Shown: one piece after another, positions 51,870 to 63,964 of the stretch
Position numbering within the stretch: the stretch's first letter is position 1
How the letters are laid out: each line of letters begins with the position of its first letter
Assembly (NCBI RefSeq): GCF_030848805.1
Contig: NC_092365.1
Coordinates: forward strand, 7,254,001-7,318,000
Reading direction: 5' to 3'
Source of the DNA: Temnothorax longispinosus
Taxonomy: Eukaryota > Arthropoda > Insecta > Hymenoptera > Formicidae
DNA length: 64,000 bases
Program-made: the position numbers and the translations under genes
Notes under the pieces: model-generated
What the model was told of the DNA's origin: nothing
Seen by the model: only the letters and a program-made list of their open reading frames with translations
Database searches by the model: none

Positions 51870-52341
51870 TGTTCTGTAAGGGTAAAGGATGGGTCGAACC
51901 GGTCACGTTTGCTTAATACGTGTATTTTCTCAATACATATGAATACCACAACGGTCTGAATCGTAACTTAAAAGAAACATAACTTCACGTAATACATAAC
52001 TTCGCGTAATACATAACTTCGCGTAATACATAACTTCTCAAATCGTAATACATAAACGACTTAGGATAGCTTCTCGAATGCGTGGCTTTTTAAAAAAATG
52101 CACGACCGACTCTTGTCGTTTCGCGCGCCAGAACTTCTTTCTTCTTTCTTCTTCTATGAAATTGGCGCCTGCCGCTTTTCAGCGGACAATTTTGGCCAGA
52201 TTTGTCACTGTTTATTAAACAAAGTCTGCATCACTGTTAGCGTAGCGAAGTCTAAATGGAAATTACTGAAAATCTGAGTGAATCAATGCAGACAGTAACC
52301 GCGCGCCAGGACAATTCTGGAAAAATCCTCGCGGTATGTAA
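51870..52341 (-). repeat. Putative 5' LTR of the second Gypsy element
   Basis: On the minus strand, starts TGTTACATACCGCG and ends ACAGAACA, followed by TTTCAGAAGTGGGATCG, a leader string common next to Gypsy primer sites. It contains an AATAAA and a short tandem of TTACGCGAAGTTATGTA-type units (about 51985-52050). There is no second LTR in the window to confirm the ends. Confidence 0.6.
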
Positions 52342-52449
52342 CAGTCGACGGTCGGCAACCGCGCCACCACCGCCGTCACCCCATCTCGCGTCTCTTACAT
52401 ATTATAACTTATTTATTTACTTATTTATATTCATATTTAATATTTTAAC

Positions 52450-54183
52450 ATGGCAGAGGCGCGCGGTGAAGAGCCGCATGTCATCGTTCTCGACTATCCA
52501 ATATCGGAGAAAGTGCGCTGTCCCCGGAGTCGGATGGGCGAGGACGCATAATCGCGGGGCGAGTTCAGCGACCCGGCTTATTTATCAAAACATCTCAAGA
52601 AAATGCACCCGGGGAACACCATAACATATAAGTGCTCAATTTGTGGTTATATCGGGAGAACAACCGTGCCTTTACGGAACGTAAAATCTCACTTTGAGAA
52701 GGAGCACGGTGTCCCCCAGGAGCCGGGTCGTATGCCGAGCGGCACTCCGAGCGATAATGGTGGGCCGACAACATCGTCGCGAACGCGGGGGCGGGCATCG
52801 TCGTCGCGCACGGCGACTCCATCTCCGTCGCAGTCGTCCTCCGGAGTGCCGCCGCGACGCCGCACGTGCGACTCGCGACCACCTGGGGCAACCTCCACGG
52901 CTGCCGCACCATCACCAGCGGCAGCATCACAACCACCAGCACCAGGCACACCACCACCTGCAACAACATCATCGGCAAAGACGGCAAAAGCAAGTGAGTC
53001 CCCCACGTATGCGGCATGCGACCGTCATCACCGCAGCATCCCCGGCGGCACGTCAGCCATCTTCGTCGCCGGTGACAGTTGCTGCGGCACATGGTACACG
53101 GCTCGACCAATGGCAGTGACCCGCCAATAGCAAGAGAGGCACGCGCTATATTCCCCCGAAATACATCTTCTGGGGAAACAACGAAAAGGAGGCCGACCTC
53201 CGAGACCTCGCCACCCACCACCACGACGGCGAGGTCCACGACGACGGGCACCAAGAGTCGGAGGTTGGCAAGTGTGCCTTTCGAGAAGACGCGCGCCCCC
53301 AGATCGGCACGCGTGTCCCCTCGGACATCACCCGCCGCCGTAACTCCACCATCCGCGTGCGGCAGCGGAGGGGGACACCCAGCGGAGGAAAAAGACGCCC
53401 GAGGGGCCCGGGCCAATCACAGCCGGGCCCGCTGCAGAAACGAGATCTCGGGCGCTTAGCGTGTCGATCGAGAAGAGCGCAGGGCGGGCGACCCTGGCCA
53501 GTCCATCAGAGGCCAGGGGTGTCGCGGAGAAAGGCGGGGGGAGACGAAAACACTCTCCCCCCACAACAAAGGACCCCGCCCCTCAGAGGGACCCCCGGAT
53601 CACCAATCTACATCAGCGACAGCCCGGTGGGGGTCCTAAGCGTGATTTTAATTCCACCAATTACGCTCGCGACATCACTGCCAGCCACCCTGACAACGTG
53701 CACGGTGTCCACCACCATGAGTGGGTCCCCCGTCATGTCGACGGGGGTCACCACGGGGAGACGGAGCACACCGCCCCGTTCTCCCCCCTCCCGACGACCC
53801 AGGGGGTGGCGTCACCGTGCGAGGAGATATGGACGCGGCCTCAGACGACTCCACCACCACCCAGGGAGGAGGAGCAGCGGCAGGAGGATGGCGCGGCGCC
53901 ATCACCCGAAGAGGAGGGGAATTCACCTGGTGCGCCGTGGAGGATGGTACGCTTGGGGAGAAAAGCAGGGCGACGGCCGAGCGGTGGTTCTTCCGGGGGC
54001 GGCAGCCCGCCCCCAATAACGCCGGCGAATCATTTTGATAATAACAATTTTAGTGTATTGCGTGAGTTTAATGATAATAATTTTTTAGAAAGGAGCGTGG
54101 CGGACCCTATGAGGCGGAGAGACAAATCCGGGCGAGCGACGGGTCCGGCGTATGACGAACTTTGCGCCGGGTCCCGACGGTAA
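52450..54183 (+). pseudogene. R2-like protein, N-terminal part
   Basis: ATG at 52450 (MAEARGEEPHVIVLDYP). A degenerate first zinc finger (CPRS..., then SDPAYLSKHLKKMHPG) is frameshifted. A clear second C2H2 finger follows (YKCSICGYIGRTTV, VKSHFEKEHG). Then come more than 400 codons of Pro/Ser/Thr/Gly-rich sequence over three frames, ending at FAPGPDG-like coding (about 54163-54181), a motif at the start of the RT domain. R2-clade proteins use N-terminal fingers to bind target DNA. Confidence 0.7.
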
Positions 54184-55362
54184 TGACCATGAAACTAGCC
54201 GATAGAAATTACTAAATTTGATAATTTTTAATTTTTCTAAGTGTATTTCGTTTGTAAATCGTTTGTAATTGATTGTGAGTCAGTTTTTAACGTTTGTGAC
54301 CAATTAGTTTGTTTGTAATTAACAATTTTATTTTGGCCATGATGTCAGCCGACACTTTTTAATAACAAACCGATTTTTGATTTCTGATAGCTGTAATTAA
54401 TAGGAAATCGTTTGTGATTTACGAATATACCAGTGAAACGTTTGTAAATTAATAAGTTTCTGAGTTATTTGCAAAATAAGTTCAGTTAATATGGTTAATG
54501 TATGTACTGCGCAGATAACTGCGCAGATCGCTGCGCATGCGCGAAATGTACTCAAGGCTCCTGCGCACAAAGAGTGCGTCGACGCATTTCGCATAGCGGA
54601 AGTCGATGCGGTGGCCAATCACTTCTCACCTTTCTGTAACTAGCGGGCGATTATTGGCCACGCATTGCTTGTATGAAGCTAGCCGACAGAAATTACTAAA
54701 TTCGATTAGTTTTAATTCTTCTAAGTGTATTCCGTTTGTAAATTAAGTGTATTTCGTTTGTAAATCGATCGTGATTGATTGTGAGTCAGTTCTTAACGTT
54801 TGTGACCAATTACGGAATACACTTAGAAGAATTAAAACTAATTGAATTTAGTAATTTCTGTCGGCTAGCTTCATACAGGCAATGCGTGGCCAATAATCGC
54901 CCGCTAGTTACAGAAAGGTGAGAAGTGATTGGCCACCGCATCGACTTCCGCCATGCGAAATACGTCGACGCACTCTTTGTGCGCAGGAACCTTGAGTACA
55001 TTTCGCGCATGCGCAGCGATCTGCGCAGTTATCTGCGCAGTATATTAACCATATTAACTGAACTTATTTTGCAAATAACTCAGAAACTTATTAATTCACA
55101 AACGTTTCACTGGTATATTCGTAAATCACAAACGATTTCCTATTAATTACAGCTATCAGAAATCAAAAATCGGTTTGTTATTAAAAAGTGTCGGCTGACA
55201 TCATGGCCAAAATAAAATTGTTAATTACAAACAAACTAATTGGTCACAAACGTTAAAAACTGACTCACAATTAATTACAAACGATTTACAAACGAAATAC
55301 ACTTAGAAAAATTAAAAATTATCAAATTTAGTAATTTCTGTCGGCTAGCTTCATGGTCATGA
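54184..55362. repeat. 1.18-kb palindrome with a self-similar centre
   Basis: Outer arms begin GACCATGAAACTAGCCG and are inverted copies along their whole length. The centre (54674-54860) is itself an inverted pair of sequence resembling the outer ends (GAAGCTAGCCGACAGAAATT). The arms include a GC-rich stretch with CTGCGCAG and CGCATGCGCG palindromes. No coding function. The target duplication is unclear (possibly AT). Confidence 0.9.
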
Positions 55363-56264
55363 CGACCGGGATAATCTAGATAACTGGCGCCCTCTCGCGT
55401 TGGGAGACACTACCCCCAAGCTTTTTGCGGCGCTCATCGCCGATCGTATGACCGATTGGGCGATCAAGTACAGGAAACTAAGTCCGGCGCAGAAGGGTTT
55501 CCTGCGAGACGAGGGGTGTTACGAGCACAACTTCGTCCTTCAAGAGATCCTGATGCACTGCCGGAGGACTCGGCGGCAGGTGGTCGTTGCGTGGTTGGAT
55601 CTTTTCAATGCTTTTGGTTCGATCCCCTATTCGACGATCTACCGCGCTTTCGTTCGTGCCGGGGGGCGTCATCAATATATGGAAGTCCATGTATGATGGC
55701 TGCTCCACGTGGGTGCAAACGGTCGACGGGCTCACCGCGCCCATCTCTGTTCGCTCGGGAGTACGGCAAGGTTGTCCGTGGAGCCCGATCGGTTTCAATT
55801 TCGGAATCGACGTAGTATTGCGTGCAGTCACAGATGCGGGGTTGGAACTGTTGGGCTCACGCTTTAACAGCATTGCGTACGCGGACGACATTGCACTCGT
55901 TGCCGATTCGCCAGAGGAAATGCGGCGGCTTCTCGCTGCCGTAGAGGACGCAATGTCGTTGGCGGGGTTACGGTTTAACTCTGCTAAATGTGCCATTTTG
56001 CACATCGGTGCAGGAATAGGCAGCAGGATCCTGCCTACGACGTTCGAAATCCAGGGACAGCCTGTTCATCATCTGGCAGAGGGCGAGTCTTACCGTCATC
56101 TCGGTGTACTCACTGGATTCGCGGTCGACGCTACACCATTCCAGACCATTGACGGTCTTCTCGGGGGTCTTCGGGCGGCAGATCGATCTCTGCTTACCCC
56201 GTGGCAGAGAGTTGAAGTCGTTGCAACACACTGTTGCCGCGTCACAATATTAAGCGGCTTCTGA
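55363..56264 (+). pseudogene. R2-like reverse transcriptase part
   Basis: Opens DRDNLDNWRPLALGDTTPKL, then FAALIADRM and AWLDLFNAFGSIPYS (catalytic Asp). A frameshift near 55680 leads to RSGVRQGCPWSPIGFNFGID and SIAYADDIALVADSP (catalytic Asp pair). The thumb-like HLGVLTGFAVDATPFQTIDG and SLLTPWQRVE resembles R2/R4-type proteins. The frame ends at 56264 and the element appears truncated there. Confidence 0.8.
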
Positions 56265-57698
56265 GATATATACGGTGTAGAAAAACCAAGTTTTGTAAAT
56301 TTGTGTAATGAAAGAAGGAATAGGAACCATGGGTCAACGACGCTTTGTTACGGCGTGATGGGCGTTTAATTAAATTGTCACAACGACTGCGATGCAATAA
56401 TTTTATTTCGTCAATTTGACATGTTTACAGTAGAGACCCTCTATACAGAGTCTGGCCATAAGCGATTTTGTCAAAATCCTGCGAGAGGAAGGATATACAT
56501 TATCTCTACAATATCGCTATTATTCGCTGTCTACCCATTGCTGCAATACTTATAACACTTTTCACGCTGCCAAATGTGGTTGAGCGTATCAGATGAAGCT
56601 AGGTTAAAGAAAAAATGTATATCCGTCTCTCTCGCAGGATTTTGACAAAATCGCTTATGGCCAGATTCTGTATAGAAAGTCTCTAGTTTACAGTAAATGT
56701 TCAAAATTACGATCGCCAACGTTACAACAAAAGTCACAGCGACCGCGACGGGGCAATGACTGCCGCGTTCTTTGGAATATTGTAGACATGTGTTGGATGG
56801 TTTCAGATGCCTCAATCAACGATGTGGCCAAATCCTTTTCGGATTTGACTTGTTGTGAATAAATTATACTTTTCATTGCACCCCAGAAGGTAACTTTGAA
56901 CATTTATTGAAATAACACGTAACTGTGTTCTTGCCTTATTGAGAAATATTTAAATACGGAATATTTACAGAGAAATAATGATAAATATAATAAATTTAAT
57001 ATACTCTTATGTTTCACTTTCTGATTACAGTGTTCTATACCTTTTATGACACTTTGTCAAGAAAAATAGATTTGGACAATTTGCAGTCAAGTTTGAATGT
57101 GTAAAAACTATAACTGTAACTTATTATGTGTTACGTCCTGTGGGCTCCACGATTTCCCTTTTTCGCGAAAACCTCTTAAAAATTTAGAGTAGCTTTTAAG
57201 ATTAAAATCAGAACCGAGCATTAGCGGTTGTCCATTGGCGAGTGAGTTATGATCTCGACGCTATTTCCTATTTTTCCTTTATGTTTGCTAAACGAAATCG
57301 AAAAATCGAGAGAAAACTTCCAGACGACAAAATTCGTACAGACAAAACATATACGACTACGTTTTATCAACTTTGTCTGGCTCACTACTATAAAACACGG
57401 CGATATGACCCGCCAAAAGGGCCTTCTCCCAGACAAAGTTTGCTGAAGATCTTTATTGCATCGCGCGACTAGCTCAAAATTGCTCGCGCAATGTTCCGAC
57501 AAACAGAAACGAGGTCTAACGTGCGTTTAGAAATTTTGTAAGGGCACGTGGCGGAGGTTTCTGTTTGCAATAGAACTGCAATTAAGATTAGATGGAATGC
57601 ATTTGTCTGTCGGTGCTAAAAACAGGGTCGCAAAATAAACTAAGAACCTAAAGCCTTAATAAAAGAGAAATCAACAATAATAAAAAAAAATGGATGCG
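56265..57698. other. Intergenic, one MITE, no gene seen
   Basis: Apart from the hAT MITE listed separately, I see only AT-rich sequence. A small inverted pair, ACAGAAAC / GTTTCTGT, is at about 57503-57565. Confidence 0.5.
56431..56685. mobile_element. hAT MITE, 255 bp, 8-bp duplication GTTTACAG
   Basis: Inverted ends of about 70 bp (TAGAGACYYTCTATACAGA, TCTGGCCATAAGCGATTTTG). GTTTACAG flanks it at 56423-56430 and 56686-56693. The 8-bp duplication points to hAT. No coding. Confidence 0.9.
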
Positions 57699-59450
57699 TC
57701 AGGCTGCCTTCACATGCGGCGCAAGATCCGTACGCCAGCGTACGCGTAACCTGCGTATTCTAGTAATGTGCCAAAACTTACGCTATTTAAAAAGTACCCA
57801 ATTCACATGGAGCGTATTGCGTTAAATTTCGCGTAAAGCGTAACAATCCTGACCAATTACAGATCAGGCCTTCTATTGTACAACAGAGCAGAAATACTAA
57901 AGTGATTTTTGATTGGTTGTTAATATTTAAGCGTATTGCTAAATACGCGCCATGTGATTGAGGTACTTTGCATGTACGAATGTGTGAAAGCGCAATATAT
58001 GTAACGGTATGCACGGTGGGGTTAGGATTGCAATAAAGAATAGTATTCATAACCTATTGTCACTGGCATTACTTGCAATCATTTGAGATCACTTGAGATT
58101 ATTTGCGGATTTAAATTTTTTGTTGCCTACTGGAAATCCTGAAGGTAGGAAAGATTATTTTTTCTAGTACTTTTGTCACATATACTTAGTCCCTCTGCTC
58201 TAAAGAAAATTAAATTTTTTATTTCTTAATCTTTATTAGGCTATAAGTATATTAGACGAACTCGTTTTCGGGAATTCATAGAATGCTTTGAATATGGATT
58301 CCAACATCCTATTAGCGTTTATTGGCATACGATTGAAAAAGTGGAAAAAGGCGAAGCAAACGCTTCAACACCGGAAAATTAGAAAACTGAATATATTGAA
58401 ACTCATTGCACTATGGAGACTTTTAGTAGAGCGTGAAGAAAAAGAAAGGCGAAGAATGGGTTCGCCCAATATTCACACAATTTCGAAGATATTTACAAGG
58501 AGCAAGTGACAACCTGGTCAAAGAAATGGAGCTACAAGACCAGGAAATGTTCAACAATTACTGTAGAATGTTTACAGAAATGTTTGATCAGTTGCTGAGT
58601 ATAGTTGGGCTTTTCCGAAAAAACAGATTGTTGTTCGAGACCCAATACCGGCTCGCACACGGCTTCTGGTGTGTTTGCGTTACTTAGCCTCCGGTGACAG
58701 TATGACCTATGACGTCAGCGATGATGTCCTCACGGTCTCGCCAGCCGTGGAGGAGCGCGCTGTCGCTTGTTCTTACTATTAGGTCTCCTTAAGCACTCTC
58801 CAAAATCGCGATCAGACCCTCAGAAACCCAGATGAAAGCTCGACCAAAGAATTCCTCCTAGGGTGAGCGCCAGGTGCGATTCCTCGCACCACGATACACA
58901 AAACGTAATTCTTTCTCAGGCGTGAGTCTAATCGAGGAATCGTAGTTGGAAGCAGAGAGGGAGCGTAGCGCAATTAACACATTCGATTAACAAGAAACAG
59001 AAAAATATATTTAAATAATGCCGATAACAGGTGGAAGAAGATAGGCGTGTTCCACGGCGACCAAGTAGAATCCGAGCAAGCGTCCCGTGTCACCCCACGA
59101 GCGCGATACTCATTCCGTCGCCAAATTGCACAGCAATTCCAATCAGTTTCGTACATAAAGAATTCCCGACATAAACCGCAACGAACTCTACCATGTCACT
59201 CGAACGCGAGATAACCGAGCACAGTTACTCCCGACGAAACGCACGAAGTTACGCACTTACAACTAACGCCAATTACTTACAAATAACGCGACAGGATTAA
59301 TACCGACGAACGCAAAAAAAATATTCACTGACAATTAACGCAAAAGTTAGTACCGACAAACGCAAGAACATCTACTTATAATTAACGCGAACATAATCGG
59401 AAACAATAACCGTGAGACACTCGCACGCGCGAGAGTAACTTTCTGAATTG

Positions 59451-59586
59451 ACCGCGGATCGCCCGATCACGCGAGTCCCGAATGACCGCGAACCTCCCGA
59501 TTACGCGAGTCCCGAATGACCGCGAATCTTCCGATTACGCGAGTCCCGAATGACCGCGAATCTCTCGATTACGCGAGTCCCGAAAG
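59451..59586. repeat. 34-bp tandem repeat, four units
   Basis: Units begin at 59451, 59485, 59519 and 59553 with GACCGCGRAYC and end CGCGAGTCCCGAA. Confidence 0.9.
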
Positions 59587-60717
59587 GGCAAAACTCAAAG
59601 GCGCCCGTCGCCACGGCGTGATCACGTGATGCTCACGAAGAGCTCGTCCCGCTACGCATAGTATCCTCCACGTGAACGATTTTTACAACGCGAATCCTTG
59701 CAACATTCTCACAATTCTCACAGGATTGGCTCTGAGGAGCGGGGCGTGTCGGGCTTGGTCGGGAAGCGGGTTTGGCTGACGTGCCGGGCCTGGGCGAGGT
59801 GAACCGATCGGCGTTCTCGCGCCGGTCCCGGGGATCCGAGCTCGGTCCCGTGCCTTGGCCTCCCGCGGATCTTCCTTGTTGCGAGGCTTCCGTGGCGGCG
59901 CGAGCCGTCGTGGTCGTCCTCTTCGGCCGCCATTCAACGCTTAGCTCAGAACTGGCGATACGATTATACGAACGAAGACTACACAATTACACGCACGCTG
60001 ACTGTCGGCGGCCGTACGCTCGAATTCCTAAGACGGGCACTCGCGATCACTTTCCCGTATGGGCCCTCCCGCGGTATTTCTCGCTCGATCTGTTACCTGA
60101 CGATTTCCATACTTCCGCGGCACAACGCGACTCCCGGGAGGGCCAGGAGGGCCTGTATATAGCGAAGATCTTACTTTGAAGAGGCGTGAGCAGTGGCCTT
60201 ACAATTTCTCTCTCGATCCGGCAGCTCGTCGTTCGGTTCGCAGGTCTGGATGGTACCTTAGCGGCGGCTCGCACGACAGTGATCTTCCCTCGGCCCGGCG
60301 GGACCACGCTGGGCCCGCGCGTGCCCGCGCGCCGGTGTCCCTAGCCCGTTCGGTGCTGGCACGTTGGCGATCTCCCTAGTCTCGCGGCGATCGCCGCGCC
60401 TGCCTAGAGCGCCCCTCTCAGCTGCGTTCCTCCGCCGGCGGCAGTTTCAAATTGTCGCCTACGTGAGACCGGCTGTCCAGGCCGCGACTCATCGCCCGGT
60501 TACTCGACGGCCAGGCTGGCCGGGCCATGGCTTGTCGACCGGTAGCGGTACCCCGGTGGTGGCCCCGTTCCTCGACGGGGATCTTCTTCGGGGCGTCCCC
60601 CATTTCGGGTCCCCCGTATTCGGGCTGCAGTGCTCTAGTGCGGGCTGATCGTGTGCCTTGACAGGCCCTCTGCTGTTCCGGCTGTGGGCTCTAGCGTGAC
60701 CCGTCCGTCGGCCGTCC

Positions 60718-61143
60718 GTCCTCGGAAGCTTCCGGCTGTCCACCTGAAAGTCCCTCGGTGCGGCATACGCCGTTACAAAATCCCGTGCCCTGGCCATCTG
60801 CTCCGCATCCGCTCGCTACCTGTAAGTCTCGCCAGAAAATCTTAACCCTAACCTCAAATAACGCTAGCGCTCCGTCCGCCTCGGGCAGAGGCACCATCCC
60901 TGACGCCTCCCTCGGCCGAGCTCCCATCCCGTCCTCGGAAGCTTCCGGCTGTCCACCTGAAAGTCCCTCGGTGCGGCATACGCCGTTACAAAATCCCGTG
61001 CCCTGGCCATCTGCTCCGCATCCGCTCGCTACCTGTAAGTCTCGCCAGAAAATCTTAACCCTAACCTCAAATAACGCTAGCGCTCCGTCCGCCTCGGGCA
61101 GAGGCACCATCCCTGACGCCTCCCTCGGCCGAGCTCCCATCTG
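60718..61143. repeat. Exact 213-bp tandem duplication
   Basis: Copy 1 is 60718-60930 and copy 2 is 60931-61143. I found no difference except at the final base or two. The long open frames on both strands here owe their length to the duplication. Confidence 0.93.
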
Positions 61144-61385
61144 GGTCGAGGGACGTGACATTTGTCACGTCACAGACCTCAATATGCTACGCATTTAGAA
61201 TTGGAGTAAACACTGTTTCAAAAATTGTTTCTGAAACGTGCGAGGTATTGTGGAATTGTCTCCACGAATCTGTAATGCCACCAATGAACAAAGAGGATTG
61301 GTTGAGAATCGCAGATGAATTTGAGAGAAAATGGAATTTTCCACATTGTATAGGTGCAATAGATGGCAAACACATTGTGATTCAG

Positions 61386-63048
61386 GTGAGTTCTTTTTTT
61401 CAGAATTTATTTGTTATTTGTTTATACTGAGAAGTGCTAGAAGATTAATCCGTGATAAACATTTCGGTAATTATGCATAAAAACACCCCACCCGCCAATG
61501 ACCTTGACCTTGAAATATGTTGCCAAGATCACCCTCCTGAGTGACCTTTAGAACGTTTTAGCCGGCGGTCGTTATTCGTTAAAAAGTTATTAAAAAAAAA
61601 GACTTAACGAGTTACAGACGCGTCACGATGATAGTAATGGTTCTAGCGGTGACAGTGTGGCCCGTGATCCTCAGTTTATCACCATACCGTATGTTAAGGG
61701 TCTCAGTGACAGTGTTGGCCGTACAATGCGCGATGCAAAATTCAGGGTTCTCCTTACCATTCCGAAGAAATTAGATTGCATTATTCGAAGGGGAAAGGAC
61801 AAGCTACCGTATCTTAAACAGACTGAGTTGATATATAAGATTGATTGTGCGAATTGTAATGCTGCATATGTGGGCCAAACAAAGAGACACCTAGAGACAC
61901 ACATAAAAGAACATTTCTGTGATATTAGGAAAAATAGTGACAATCATTCGGTTCATTCGGTTCACAACAATCATTAGTAAGCACCGTCTTACGCACAACC
62001 ACAACTTTAATTGGCAACAACCGAAAATTTTGTATAAAGAGAGACAATTCAAGAAACGAGAAATCTCAGAAATGTTTTTTATTAAAAAATGTGATAACCT
62101 CAATTTATCAACAATTTACTGCTTTAAATGTTGTGTTTTGGTAAAGCAGCGACTTTCTCGCTGCTTGGGGGGCGTTTAAGCGTTCCCCGGATTTGCGAAA
62201 ATGCGAAACGTGACTCGAAGGACCAGAGGAGGTGTGTATCGTCTCCCCAAAGCGAATTAACGAATTAAGCGAAATGCGATTCACCGTTCGGGAGGCCGTC
62301 GTCTCCTGGAGAATTCGTCTCTCTAGCAAGCTTGTGGGCAGCATGCAAGGCAGCAAGGCAAGCAAAGCAAGGCAGGCAGAGAAAGCGATCGCACTTCCGG
62401 AGAGCGAGCTCGATGTGGCCTCTCGGATGCTCGAGTGTGCACGTATAGCGTGTGCACCCCGAGACGTCGTGACGATGAGCCGTAATGATGAAAGGTGTGT
62501 CCTCTCAGAATACTTGACGATGAGTGAATCGTGTGCCCGCGGCGCTGGAAAAGTGTCGCGAGCGAGTACTTGCTCTTTCCTCCTGCGGGTGCCCTCGTGG
62601 GGTGAACGAGGGCAGCACCGATTGGTAAGTCGCGAAAATATCGATTTTATGCGTCGATCGCGATCCGCCGACGTTTCGCGCGAGTCACCGAAAATACGTA
62701 AAAATTATAGGTACTAGAAAAACTATTATATACAGCGAATACAAACATAATGTGAGACTAATAACTACAATATATACAATGTGGCGAGCGCCAAACACTC
62801 GCGAAATAAAGTATTCTTTACTTAAAAAAAAGACGTAATATTAGTCATTTATGCCTCTCAATACTTAAAATAACTGCTATATTTTTCAAACTTTTATTGT
62901 TAATAACTTTTTAATAAAAAACGACCGCCAGCTAAAAACTTCTGAATGTCACTTAGGAGGGTGACCTTGACAACATATGTCAAGGTCAAGGTCATTGGCG
63001 GGTGAGGTGTTTTTATGCATTTACCAACATTTCTGTTTGCTTTTTAGG
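61386..63048 (+). other. Harbinger transposase intron filled with repeats
   Basis: GT at 61386 and AG before 63049 bound it. It contains an inverted-repeat pair (61471-61612 and about 62880-63020, both with CCCGCCAATGACCTTGACCT), a Penelope fragment, and a GC-richer block (62113-62828) ending AATAAAGTATTCTTTACTT plus an A-run. The word TTAAAAAAAARGAC occurs near 61589 and 62822. That hints that the interior was inserted as one piece, but I am not sure. Confidence 0.6.
61645..62106 (+). pseudogene. Penelope-like GIY-YIG fragment
   Basis: Reads FITIPYVKGLSDSVGRTMRD, IPKKLDCIIRRGKDKLPYL and IYKIDCANCNAAYVGQTKRH (the GIY-YIG start). A frameshift near 61975 leads to HNHNFNWQQPKILYKERQF and REISEMFFIKK. 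Only the endonuclease end of the protein is left. It is a different copy from those at 28.8-33.5 kb. Confidence 0.85.
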
Positions 63049-63693
63049 CACCACCGCATAGCGGGTCGGTATATTATAACTATAAAGGGGCTCATAATAT
63101 TAGTTTGTTAGCAGTTTCGGATGCCAATTACTGCTTCACACTAGTCGACATTGGAGTCGAAGGTAGACAAAGTGATGGAGGTATCTTTGCGAACACAAAG
63201 TTTGGTCAACGTTTTGAAAGAAATGAAATAAATTTGCCACAACCGAGTGAAATAGAACCTAGCGGACCCCCTTTACCATATGTGTTAGTGGCAGATGAGG
63301 CATTCGCACTGAATCTGTATATGATGCGACCGTACCCTCGAAGTTACCGATTAACTCGTCAGAAAAAAATACTTAATTATCGTCTGAGTCGAGCGAGAAG
63401 AGTGATCGAAAGTGCATTTGGAATTCTGGCGGCACGATGGCGAATCTATCGGCGGCCAATAATCTCGTCCATTTCCACTGCAATGAACGATTTGACGATA
63501 AAATCAAATTTCATAAGTGTATTAACAAAAAAAAATGTTTTGATCAACGTAGCGTAGGCACGAAAAAAATTATACGACTACGGACTATTTTACGCTTGTA
63601 CATTGCACGGATTTTTTGGCACAAAATCTTTGATTAAAAAAAAAACACATATTCAAAGGTGTTGGTTTGATGATGATGTGGAATGAGCGCGAC

Positions 63694-63964
63694 CTATCGA
63701 ACATTTTCAAACGTGCCTTTTGAACAGTTACGTTGATCTCGATCGTCGGAATCTTGATTAAAGCAACGATCTTCCATTTCACCTAGCAATGTCAAAAACT
63801 GTATTTCTAGTCTGGCTCTGTTTCGATATGGCAGTTTTCGCATCCCTTCTTCCAAGCGGATAAGAAATCCGTCCAGCGGATCAATCGGTTGTGTTGCTGG
63901 CTCATTTCCGCCTCTTATGGCTTCTATCAAAGCTTCTTGCAAGGCAGCATTATTTTTTTTTCTA
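63694..63964 (-). CDS. BESS-domain protein of the Harbinger element, last exon
   Basis: On the minus strand an acceptor-like TTTTAG precedes an exon reading NNAALQEALIEAIRGGNEP, then DGFLIRLEEGMRKLPYRNRA and RLEIQFLTLLGEMEDRCF, ending at 63694. The Phe-Leu...Leu pattern is that of a BESS motif, a protein-interaction segment usually paired with an N-terminal MADF DNA-binding domain. The MADF part would lie beyond the right edge. Convergent placement with the transposase fits the second gene of insect Harbingers. Confidence 0.6.

Larger units (their letters stand above)
48945..52341 (-). mobile_element. Second Ty3/Gypsy element, 5' LTR to mid-RT only
   Basis: On the minus strand: putative 5' LTR (52341 to 51870), a GAAGTGGGATCG-like leader, gag with a SAP-like N-terminus and two zinc knuckles, protease, and RT as far as the YLDD motif near 49050. 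Then the element is lost. A TTAA MITE (49073-49529) sits within RT. No 3' LTR is found. Confidence 0.85.
52345..56264 (+). mobile_element. R2-like non-LTR retrotransposon, split by a palindrome
   Basis: One protein-coding element with N-terminal zinc fingers (52450-52720), a long Pro/Ser/Thr-rich region, and reverse transcriptase (54165-56264). It is interrupted at 54184-55362 by a 1.18-kb palindrome, apparently with loss of about 50 codons. It is 3' truncated after the RT thumb, so the C-terminal endonuclease is missing. It is not located in 28S sequence. Confidence 0.75.
58709..61174. mobile_element. 2.5-kb GC-rich LTR-like insertion, duplication GACCT
   Basis: GACCT occurs at 58704-58708 and 61175-61179, and the transposase reading frame joins across it. 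The insertion reads TGACGTCAGCG at the left (after one extra A) and ends GTCACGTCACA, that is TG...CA. It has no gag or pol. It contains a 34-bp tandem (59451-59586) and an exact 213-bp duplication (60718-61143). Size, GC content and ends resemble the 25461-28002 insertion, but they are not obviously the same sequence. Confidence 0.65.
58288..63557 (+). pseudogene. Harbinger transposase, interrupted
   Basis: Segment 1 (58288-58708, frame change near 58435): WVRPIFTQFRRYLQGA, the N-terminal transposase region, and MFDQLLSIVG, then LRYLASGDSM. Segment 2 (61175-61385): SICYAFRIGVNTVSKIVSE, WNFPHCIGAIDGKHIVIQ with the first catalytic Asp (GAIDGKH), ending at a GT donor. Segment 3 (63049-63557, after an AG acceptor): APPHSGSVYYNYKG, LLAVSDANYCFTLVDIGVEG (second Asp), GRQSDGGIF, LVADEAFAL, and RRVIESAFGILAARWRIYRR (catalytic Glu). 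The DDE triad is present. The insertion at 58709-61174 and the frame change disable it. It would cut and paste the element at 3-bp targets. Confidence 0.88.

Noticed and set aside
51888..51905. tRNA-like T-loop string GGGTCGAACCGG near the second Gypsy LTR
   Set aside because: No cloverleaf can be formed around it. It is part of the putative LTR.
60691..61198. Internally repeated open frames on both strands
   Set aside because: Produced by the exact 213-bp duplication. Neither strand resembles a known protein.
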